Source: Curvibacter soli (GTDB lineage: Bacteria > Pseudomonadota > Gammaproteobacteria > Burkholderiales > Burkholderiaceae_C). Taken from it: a DNA stretch of 64,000 nt. Under the pieces are notes generated by a model that saw nothing but the letters and a program-made list of their open reading frames with translations, was not told the DNA's origin and did no database searches. The stretch spans positions 1-64,000 of the forward strand of contig NZ_JARGEN010000021.1 in assembly GCF_029211125.1 (NCBI RefSeq), read 5' to 3'. This document shows positions 57,524-64,000 of the stretch, in pieces (positions within the stretch are counted from its first letter, which is position 1; each line of letters starts with the position of its first letter). The translations under genes and the position numbers were made by a program.

Positions 57524-58930
57524 ATGGCAGCAGTGGTGGATGTGGTGATCATGGCGGCGGGCAAGGGCACGCGCATGAAAAGCAGCGTGCCCAAGGTGCT
57601 GCACCGCCTGGCCGGGCGCCCCATGGCCGCGCACGTGCTGGCCGCCGCGCAGGCGCTGCAGCCCCGCCGCATCGTCGTGGTCACGGGCCATGGCGCGGAG
57701 CAGACCGAGGCCGCGCTGGCCGCCGCCGCCGCGCCGGGCACCGACCTGCGCTTCGCGCGCCAGATGCCCCAGCTCGGCACCGGCCACGCGGTGCGGCAGG
57801 CCGCGCCGCTGCTGCAGGGCGACGGCGTGGTGGTGGTGCTCAACGGCGACGTGCCGCTGATCGCGCCCGCCACCGTGCGCCGTCTGGTCGACGCCAGCGC
57901 GGGCGCGCGGCTGGCGCTGCTGACCGTGGAGCTGCCCGACCCCGCGGGCTATGGCCGCATCGTGCGCGACGCCGCCGGCGCGGTGCGCGGCATCGTCGAG
58001 CACAAGGACGCCACGCCCGAGCAGCACGCCATCCGCGAGACCTACACCGGCATCATGGCCGTGCCCGCCGCGCGCCTGCACGGCTGGCTGGAGCGGCTGG
58101 GCAGCAGCAACGCCCAGCACGAGTACTACCTGACCGACATCGTCGCCATGGCCGTGGCCGACGGCGTGGCGGTGGAGGGCGTGCGCACCGCCGACGCGGT
58201 GGAGGTGGCCGGCGTGAACAGCCCGCGCCAGCTTGCCGAACTGGAGCGCGCCTTGCAACTGCGCCAGGCCCATGCGCTCATGGACGGGCAGGGCGTGCGC
58301 CTGGCCGACCCGGCGCGCTTCGACCTGCGCGGCACGCTCGACTGCGCGCCGGACGTGGAGATCGACGTCGGCTGCGTGTTCGAAGGCCATGTGGCGCTGG
58401 GCGAGGGCGTGCGCATCGGCGCGCACTGCGTCGTCGCCAACGCGCGCATCGCCGCGGGGGCGGTGGTGCACCCCTTCACCCACATCGACGGCGAGGCCGC
58501 CGGCGTGGAGGTGGGCGCGGACGCGCGCATCGGCCCGTTCGCGCGGCTGCGCCCCGGCGCGCGCCTGGGCGCAGAAGTGCACATCGGCAACTTCGTCGAG
58601 GTGAAGAACAGCACGCTGGCCGACGGCGCCAAGGCCAACCACCTGGCCTACCTGGGCGACGCCACGGTGGGCGCGCGGGTGAACTACGGCGCGGGCGCCA
58701 TCACCGCCAACTACGACGGTGCCGCCAAGCACCGCACGGTGATCGGCGACAACGTGCACGTGGGCAGCAACAGTGTGCTGGTGGCGCCCGTCACCATCGG
58801 CGCGGACGGCACCGTGGGCGCGGGCTCCACCATCACCAAGGACACGCCGCCCGGCGCGCTGAGCATGACGCGCGGGCGGCAGGTGGCGATCGCCAACTGG
58901 AAGCGGCCCGTGAAGACGCCGCGCCGATGA
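57524..58930 (+). CDS. glmU: Bifunctional GlmU (uridyltransferase / acetyltransferase)
   Basis: 468 residues. The N-terminal pyrophosphorylase domain has VIMAAGKGTRMKSSVPKVLH. The C-terminal left-handed beta helix (from about residue 265) has hexapeptide repeats and the acetyltransferase His/Asn region NFVEVKNSTLADGAKANHLAYLG. It makes UDP-GlcNAc from glucosamine 1-phosphate for cell wall and LPS. The start at 57524 begins MAAVVDVVIMAAGKG. The stop overlaps the next gene's start (ATGA). Confidence 0.96.
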   Translation: MAAVVDVVIMAAGKGTRMKSSVPKVLHRLAGRPMAAHVLAAAQALQPRRIVVVTGHGAEQTEAALAAAAAPGTDLRFARQMPQLGTGHAVRQAAPLLQGDGVVVVLNGDVPLIAPATVRRLVDASAGARLALLTVELPDPAGYGRIVRDAAGAVRGIVEHKDATPEQHAIRETYTGIMAVPAARLHGWLERLGSSNAQHEYYLTDIVAMAVADGVAVEGVRTADAVEVAGVNSPRQLAELERALQLRQAHALMDGQGVRLADPARFDLRGTLDCAPDVEIDVGCVFEGHVALGEGVRIGAHCVVANARIAAGAVVHPFTHIDGEAAGVEVGADARIGPFARLRPGARLGAEVHIGNFVEVKNSTLADGAKANHLAYLGDATVGARVNYGAGAITANYDGAAKHRTVIGDNVHVGSNSVLVAPVTIGADGTVGAGSTITKDTPPGALSMTRGRQVAIANWKRPVKTPRR

Positions 58931-59718
58931 CCATGGACGGCCCCGGCGACGAGCTTTCGCAACTGCGCCGCGCGCTGGCCGAGCGCGAGCGGCAACTCGC
59001 TGACGCGCGGGCCGCGCAGGAGGACCTGCTGCGCGCCGTGTCGCACGACCTGCGCGCGCCCGTGCGCCACGCCACCGCGTTCGGCCAACTGGTGCGCGAG
59101 CTGGTGGCCGAGCGCGGCGGCATGGAAGAAGCCCTGGGCTACCTGGACACCATGGAGCAGTCCGCGCGCCGCATGGGCCGCATGATCGACGGCCTGCTGG
59201 AGCTGTCGCGCATCGGCCGCGCCACGCTGCAGCGGCAGCCGGTGGACATGGCCGCGCTGGTGGCCGGCGTGCGCGACGAACTCATGGCCGGCGCAGCCGC
59301 CACGGGCCGCGCCATCGAATGGCGGATCGCCCCCGGCCTGCCCGCGGTGCCGGGCGACGCCGCCTGGCTGCGCGTGCTGTGGGCCCACCTGCTGGGCAAT
59401 GCCGTGAAGTTCAGCCGGGAGCGTGCGCCCGCGCACATCGCCGTGGCCTGGGAGTGCGGGGAAGATGAGGCAGGCGCTGCGTGCTGCGCCTTCACCGTGC
59501 GCGACGACGGCGCGGGCTTCGACGCCGCGCATGCCGGCCCGCTGTTCGGCGTGTTCCAGCGCCTGCACCCGGAGTCGGAGTTCGAGGGCGTGGGCACCGG
59601 CCTGGCTGCGGCGCGCGCCATCGTCGCACGCCACGGCGGCGGAATCGCCATCCACGGCGCGCCACGGCAGGGCTGCGTGGTGCGCTTCACGCTGCCGCTG
59701 GAGGTGCCGGCCTTGTAG
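58927..59718 (+). CDS. Sensor histidine kinase without an obvious sensor domain
   Basis: 263 residues. A short coiled coil (RALAERERQLADARAAQEDL), H-box AVSHDLRAPVRH (His near residue 42), N-box LLGNAVKFSRE, G1 VRDDGAGFD, F-box LFGVFQRLHP and G2 GVGTGLAAARAIV. The catalytic core resembles phytochrome-type kinases. No membrane helix or sensor is present, so it would act in the cytoplasm or receive signals from a partner. It is translationally coupled to glmU. No response regulator adjoins it. Confidence 0.9.
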   Translation: MTMDGPGDELSQLRRALAERERQLADARAAQEDLLRAVSHDLRAPVRHATAFGQLVRELVAERGGMEEALGYLDTMEQSARRMGRMIDGLLELSRIGRATLQRQPVDMAALVAGVRDELMAGAAATGRAIEWRIAPGLPAVPGDAAWLRVLWAHLLGNAVKFSRERAPAHIAVAWECGEDEAGAACCAFTVRDDGAGFDAAHAGPLFGVFQRLHPESEFEGVGTGLAAARAIVARHGGGIAIHGAPRQGCVVRFTLPLEVPAL

Positions 59719-59733
59719 CTGGTTTTGCTTCTG

Positions 59734-59788
59734 TTTTGATAGCTGCCATCGCAGGTAGAATAAGCGCTGGAGCCATATTTGACTTGAA
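59734..59788 (+). repeat. Dispersed ~55-bp repeat, copy 8
   Basis: TTTTGATAGCTGCCATCGC, AGGTAGAATAAGCGCTGG and CATATTTGACTTGAA. It fills the gap between the convergent kinase and chemoreceptor genes. Confidence 0.8.
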
Positions 59789-59790
59789 TT

Positions 59791-61476
59791 TCATTGGGGC
59801 ACGGGCGCCGGGGCCGGTGTGCCCAGCGCCAGCGCTGCGGGTGCGGGGGGCTGTGGCGACCTGCCCCTCTTGCCGTTCTTGCGCAGGGCCGCCGCGTCGC
59901 CCATGGCCAGGCCATCGCCGCGCTGCAGGCGAAACACCTTTACCGTCTCGGCCACGGTCTGCGCCTGGCGTTCCAGCGCTTCGGCGGCGGCGGCCACCTG
60001 CTCCACCAGGCTGGCGTTCTGCTGCGTGATGCCGTCGATCTGCGCCACGGCGGCGTTGATGTGCGAAATGCCGGTCAACTGCTCGCCCGTGGCGTTGCTG
60101 ATCTCGCCGATCAGCGTGCTCACGCGCTCCACGGTCTGCAGCGCATCGGCCATGGTGGTGCGCGCGTTCTCGGCCAGTTGGTGGCCCGACGCGACCTTGT
60201 GGGCCGAATCCTCGATGAGCTTCTTGATCTCGCGCGCGGCTCCCGACGTGCGCTGCGCGAGCGCCCGCACCTCGCCGGCCACCACGGCGAAGCCGCGCCC
60301 ATGCTCGCCCGCGCGCGCGGCCTCCACGGCGGCGTTGAGCGCGAGGATGTTGGTCTGGAACGCGACGCCGTCGATCACCTGCGTGATCTCGCCGATGCGC
60401 TGCGACGACTCGCGGATGGCCTGCATGGTCTGCACCACGTCGTGCACCGCCTGGCTGCTGCGCTGGGCCACGCCGGTCGCCTCCTGGGCGAGCCGGCTGG
60501 CCTGCTGCGCCGAATCGGCATTCTGGCGCACCGTGCCCGTCATCTGCTCCAGCGCAGCGGAGGTCTGCTGCAGGCTGCTCGCCTGCGCCTCGGTGCGCGA
60601 CGACAGGTGCTGGTTGCCGGAGGCGATCTCTTCCGTGGTGGCGTACATGGTTTCCGTCTCGTCGCGGGCGTCGCGCACGATGGACTGCAGGTTCACATTG
60701 AGCTGATTGAGCGCGCGAGCGAGTTCGCCGATCTGGTCGCCGCGCCTCGAATCCATGCGGTGCGTGAGGTCGCCCGCGGCCATGCGGTTGCTGAAGTCGA
60801 GCAGCCCGTCCAGCGGCGCGATCGTCAGGCGCTGCATGTACCAGCCCGCCAGCATGGCCAGGGCCGCAAGCGCGATGGCCGCCATGACCGTGCCCATGCT
60901 GCCGCCCGGGATGCGGCCCGCGCCGAAGCCGGCGGCGACCAGCAGCGCGGCGGCCAGCGTCAGCTTGCCCCGCACGCCGGGCGTGAGCTGGCGCGCAAGG
61001 CGGCTCCACGGGTCGGTCCTGACGACATGCCCGGCCTGCAGGCCGGACACGGGGCGGCCGCTGCTGCGTTCGCTGCGCATGCGCGCGTACAGCGCCTCGG
61101 CGGCGTTGATGTCGGCGCGGTCGGCGGCGATGCGCACCGACATGTAGCCCACCGGGCGGCCATCCTCCACCAGCGGCGTGACGTTGGCCATGACCCAGTA
61201 GTAGCTGCCGTCCTTGCGGCGGTTCTTGACCGGAGCCGACCACGGGCGCCCGTGCTGGATGGTTTCCCACATGTCGCGGAAAGCCTCCTCGGGCATGTCG
61301 GGGTGGCGAATCAGGTTGTGCGGCTGGCCGAGGAGTTCCTCGCGCTCATAGCCGCTCACGGCCACGAAGGATTTGTTGCAGTAGACGATGCGGCCTTGGA
61401 GATCGGTGCAGGACACCAGGTTCTGACCGGGGGGGAACGGGAATTCGCGGTCAACGACGGGTAGGTTCGTGCGCAT
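59791..61476 (-). CDS. aer: PAS-containing methyl-accepting chemotaxis protein, Aer-like
   Basis: 561 residues. PAS domain at residues 15-120 ([29 protein letters not shown]), two membrane helices (about 170-190 and 195-218), a HAMP region ([20 protein letters not shown]), and the signalling hairpin [20 protein letters not shown]. As in Aer, the sensor is cytoplasmic and probably binds FAD to report redox state. The C-terminus is Pro/Ala-rich with no CheR pentapeptide. Confidence 0.92.
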   Translation of the reverse strand: MRTNLPVVDREFPFPPGQNLVSCTDLQGRIVYCNKSFVAVSGYEREELLGQPHNLIRHPDMPEEAFRDMWETIQHGRPWSAPVKNRRKDGSYYWVMANVTPLVEDGRPVGYMSVRIAADRADINAAEALYARMRSERSSGRPVSGLQAGHVVRTDPWSRLARQLTPGVRGKLTLAAALLVAAGFGAGRIPGGSMGTVMAAIALAALAMLAGWYMQRLTIAPLDGLLDFSNRMAAGDLTHRMDSRRGDQIGELARALNQLNVNLQSIVRDARDETETMYATTEEIASGNQHLSSRTEAQASSLQQTSAALEQMTGTVRQNADSAQQASRLAQEATGVAQRSSQAVHDVVQTMQAIRESSQRIGEITQVIDGVAFQTNILALNAAVEAARAGEHGRGFAVVAGEVRALAQRTSGAAREIKKLIEDSAHKVASGHQLAENARTTMADALQTVERVSTLIGEISNATGEQLTGISHINAAVAQIDGITQQNASLVEQVAAAAEALERQAQTVAETVKVFRLQRGDGLAMGDAAALRKNGKRGRSPQPPAPAALALGTPAPAPVPQ

Positions 61477-61614
61477 CGGGGGGCTTCCTGTGTTTGATGG
61501 CCCGTGCGCTCCTGTGCCGCACGTACCGTTGCCAGTTTCGAATATAAGAGGGAACGGCGCTCGATGATGCGATGCGTGCGGCGGCGCGTCATGCCATCTT
61601 GATGCAGATCAAAT

Positions 61615-62118
61615 TCAGGCGGAGGCCCGCCGCTGCGGCGCGAGGTGCAGCCGGGGCTCGAACTTGGCCCGCTTGACGCTGAAGAAGGTCTTGACATTGC
61701 GCACGTTGGCGTCCTGCGTGAAGAGCCGCTGCGCCAGCGCCAGGTAGCCGGGCATGTCGGGCGCCTGCGCCACGAGCACGAAGTCCGGCCCCGGCGACAC
61801 GCGCCAGCATTGCTGCACCGCATCGTCGGTGGCCACGCGGGCCTCGAAGGCGTCCAGGCTCTGGGCGTCCTGCCGGTCCAGCGATACCTCCACGATGGCC
61901 GTGAGGCCATGGCCGATCACCGGAGCGAGCCGGTCGGGGCTCAGCAGGGCGACCTGCCGCTCGATGAGGCCCAGCTCCCGCAGCCGCTTCACGCGCCGCA
62001 GGCAGGTGGGCGGCGACACGTGGACCTGCTCCGCCAGGGCCTGGTTGCTCAGCGATGCGTCGCACTGCAGCGCATCGAGCAGGCGAAGGTCAATGTCGTC
62101 TATGGATTTATTTTCCAT
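61615..62118 (-). CDS. Lrp/AsnC-family regulator
   Basis: 167 residues. Helix-turn-helix LLDALQCDASLSNQALAEQV then HVSPPTCLRRVKRLRELGLI, then the AsnC effector domain (GLTAIVEVSLDRQDAQ, VLVAQAPDMPGYL). Divergent from glmS across 142 bp; it may regulate itself or a gene of amino-acid metabolism. Distinct from the regulator at 53631. Confidence 0.92.
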   Translation of the reverse strand: MENKSIDDIDLRLLDALQCDASLSNQALAEQVHVSPPTCLRRVKRLRELGLIERQVALLSPDRLAPVIGHGLTAIVEVSLDRQDAQSLDAFEARVATDDAVQQCWRVSPGPDFVLVAQAPDMPGYLALAQRLFTQDANVRNVKTFFSVKRAKFEPRLHLAPQRRASA

Positions 62119-62260
62119 AAAAAGTTAGTTTTTGAACTTTTATTCCGTTGAAGACGATCGAGGAAATAATAGTCCAAAAACATATGAAAATAGATGAAAA
62201 ATTCCAAACGACTCTGTCTAGGATGCGCTCCATTCCATTTCATTCGTCGGAGCAAACTCC

Positions 62261-64000
62261 ATGTGCGGCATCGTCGGCGCGGTTTCCACGCGCAACATCG
62301 TCCCCATCCTCGTGCAGGGCCTGCAGCGGCTTGAATACCGGGGCTACGACTCCTGCGGCGTGGCCGTGCATGCGGGCGGCGGCCTGCGGCGCGCGCGCAG
62401 CACGGCGCGCGTGGCCGAACTGCTGGAGCAGATTGCCGCCGACCACATCGAAGGCACCACCGGCATCGCCCACACCCGCTGGGCCACGCACGGCGCGCCG
62501 GTGGTGCACAACGCCCATCCGCATTTCAGCCACGGGCCGGGCAGTGCGCCGCGCGCGGCCCGCGTGGCCCTGGTGCACAACGGCATCATCGAAAACCACG
62601 ATGAGTTGCGCGCCGCGCTGCAGGCGCGCGGCTACGCGTTCGCCAGCCAGACCGACACCGAGGTCATCGCCCACCTGGTCGACAGCCTGTACGAAGGCGA
62701 TTTGTTCGAGGCCGTGCGCGCCGCCGTGGGCCGGCTGCACGGCGCCTACGCCATCGCCGTGTTCCACAAGGACGAGCCGCACCGCGTGGTGGGTGCGCGC
62801 GCGGGCTCGCCGCTGATCCTGGGCGTGGGCGCCACCGCCGGGGCGTCGGAGTCCGTGGATGGCGAGAACTTCATCGCCAGCGACGCCATGGCCCTGGCCG
62901 GCGTCACGGACCAGATCGTCTACCTGGAAGAGGGTGACGTGGTGGACCTGCAACTGGGCCGCTACTGGCTCGTCGACCGCGCGGGCCGGCGCATGACCGG
63001 CACCGAGCGCCCGGTGAGGACCGTGCACGCCCACAGCGGCGCGGTGGAGCTGGGCCCGTACCGCCACTACATGCAAAAGGAAATCTTCGAGCAGCCGCGC
63101 GCCATCGCCGACACGCTCGAAGGCGTGCAGGGCATCGTGCCCGAGCTGTTCGGCGACGGCGCCTACGAGGTGTTCAAGAAGATCGACAGCGTGCTCATCC
63201 TGGCCTGCGGCACCAGCTATTACAGCGGCTGCGTGGCCAAGTACTGGCTGGAGGCGATAGCGAAGATCCCCACGCAGGTCGAGATCGCCAGCGAATACCG
63301 CTACCGCGAATCGGTGCCCAACCCGAACAGCCTGGTCGTCACCATCAGCCAGTCGGGCGAAACCGCCGACACGCTGGCCGCGCTGCGCCACGCGCAGGGC
63401 CTGGGCCTGCGCCACACGCTCGCCATCTGCAACGTGGCCACCAGCGCCATGGTGCGCGAATGCGCCCTGGCCTACGTGACCCGCGCGGGCGTGGAGATCG
63501 GCGTGGCCTCCACCAAGGCGTTCACCACCCAACTGGCGGCGCTGTTCCTGCTGACGCTGGCGCTGGCGCAGGCCAAGGGCCGCCTGAGCGACGAGCAGGA
63601 GGCCGCCCACCTGAAGGCCATGCGCCACCTGCCCGCCGCGCTGTCAGCCGTGCTGGCGCTGGAGCCGCAGGTCATCAGTTGGGCCGAGGATTTCGTGCGC
63701 AAGGAGAACGCGCTGTTCCTGGGCCGGGGGCTGCACTACCCCATCGCCATGGAGGGCGCACTGAAGTTGAAGGAGATCAGCTACATCCACGCCGAGGCCT
63801 ACCCCGCGGGCGAACTCAAGCACGGCCCGCTGGCCCTGGTGACCAGTGCCATGCCAGTGGTGACGGTGGCGCCCAACGACGCGCTGCTGGAAAAGCTCAA
63901 GAGCAACATGCAGGAGGTGCACGCCCGCGCCGGGGTGCTCTACGTGCTGGCGGATGCGGATACCCGCATCGAAAGCGGCGAGGGCATCCATGTGATCCGC
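62261..64000 (+). CDS. glmS: Glutamine-fructose-6-phosphate aminotransferase GlmS (partial)
   Basis: 580 codons to the window edge; the 3-prime end is missing (about 30-50 residues expected). N-terminal glutaminase domain with the catalytic Cys2 in [12 protein letters not shown] and THTRWATHG. The two SIS domains carry [25 protein letters not shown] and GVASTKAF. It makes glucosamine 6-phosphate, the first step toward the UDP-GlcNAc that GlmU completes. The 142-bp upstream stretch is AT-rich and must hold its promoter. No glmS ribozyme is recognised. Confidence 0.95.
   Translation, partial: MCGIVGAVSTRNIVPILVQGLQRLEYRGYDSCGVAVHAGGGLRRARSTARVAELLEQIAADHIEGTTGIAHTRWATHGAPVVHNAHPHFSHGPGSAPRAARVALVHNGIIENHDELRAALQARGYAFASQTDTEVIAHLVDSLYEGDLFEAVRAAVGRLHGAYAIAVFHKDEPHRVVGARAGSPLILGVGATAGASESVDGENFIASDAMALAGVTDQIVYLEEGDVVDLQLGRYWLVDRAGRRMTGTERPVRTVHAHSGAVELGPYRHYMQKEIFEQPRAIADTLEGVQGIVPELFGDGAYEVFKKIDSVLILACGTSYYSGCVAKYWLEAIAKIPTQVEIASEYRYRESVPNPNSLVVTISQSGETADTLAALRHAQGLGLRHTLAICNVATSAMVRECALAYVTRAGVEIGVASTKAFTTQLAALFLLTLALAQAKGRLSDEQEAAHLKAMRHLPAALSAVLALEPQVISWAEDFVRKENALFLGRGLHYPIAMEGALKLKEISYIHAEAYPAGELKHGPLALVTSAMPVVTVAPNDALLEKLKSNMQEVHARAGVLYVLADADTRIESGEGIHVIR

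Noticed and set aside
57316-57548. Short Pro/Arg-rich open frame before glmU.
   Set aside because: Low-complexity composition, no family resemblance, overlaps the glmU start.
62119-62260. A glmS ribozyme or riboswitch upstream of glmS.
   Set aside because: The 142-bp AT-rich gap is too short and shows none of the ribozyme core; such ribozymes are typical of Gram-positive bacteria.

Overview
The window is high-GC DNA with the gene content of a beta-proteobacterium of the order Burkholderiales, most likely family Comamonadaceae (Acidovorax, Alicycliphilus or Diaphorobacter type). The pointers are protein resemblance (LiuR, AceK, DbpA, RuvAB, YbeY/YbeZ, TtcA, FolB, GlmU, GlmS), the compact housekeeping order, and several families of short dispersed repeats. 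No rRNA or tRNA gene was recognised.

Layout. 0-9.3 kb: a LiuR-like MerR regulator, a carbonic anhydrase gene with a near-perfect MerR-type dyad in front of it, aceK, a thiolase, an acyl-CoA dehydrogenase, ychJ, a HAD phosphatase, argG and a zinc alcohol dehydrogenase. 9.3-19.8 kb: an MgtC/DUF4010 membrane protein, amn, dbpA, a fragment of dtd, ybeY-ybeZ, then ruvA and ruvB separated by a secreted lipoprotein serine protease.

19.9-35.5 kb: a complete type I-F CRISPR-Cas locus on the minus strand. The array has about 96 full repeats, and its leader, with an IHF-site match, is next to cas6f. The effector genes cas8f-cas5f-cas7f-cas6f are separated from cas1-cas2-3 by a BrnT/BrnA-like toxin-antitoxin pair on the opposite strand. 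The 163-bp region between cas8f and brnT holds two degenerate CRISPR repeats around a spacer-like segment. The first 16 bases of that segment match the cas8f promoter at 14 positions. The match lies next to a CC PAM, and the two mismatches fall at positions 6 and 12, which Cascade does not read. I interpret this as a crRNA-like guide that lets Cascade repress its own operon (the CreR/CreA principle), here joined to a protein toxin-antitoxin pair. Two miniature transposons sit inside spacers of the array; removing each with one copy of its target duplication restores a 32-nt spacer.

35.6-49 kb: a D-threonine-aldolase-type enzyme, a histidine phosphatase, a lipoprotein, ttcA, folB, an SDR, a MidA-type methyltransferase, the ethanolamine ammonia-lyase genes eutBC with a DeoR regulator, a 2,2-dialkylglycine decarboxylase, then a repeat-rich patch with gene fragments, DUF2905, a ROK kinase and a LysR regulator. 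49-54 kb: an arginine module (ABC binding protein and permease, arginase, ornithine cyclodeaminase, divergent Lrp-type regulator). 54-64 kb: two small unknown proteins, a PhoD phosphatase, an esterase remnant, glmU, a histidine kinase, a PAS-containing chemoreceptor, a second Lrp-type regulator and glmS, which runs off the end.

Dispersed repeats are frequent. A ~55-bp family occurs between genes and in frame inside cas2-3 and the methyltransferase gene. There are also a 176-bp MITE (two copies), a 241-bp MITE-like element, a ~230-bp element with related ends (four full or partial copies) and a 162-bp hairpin element (one and a half copies).
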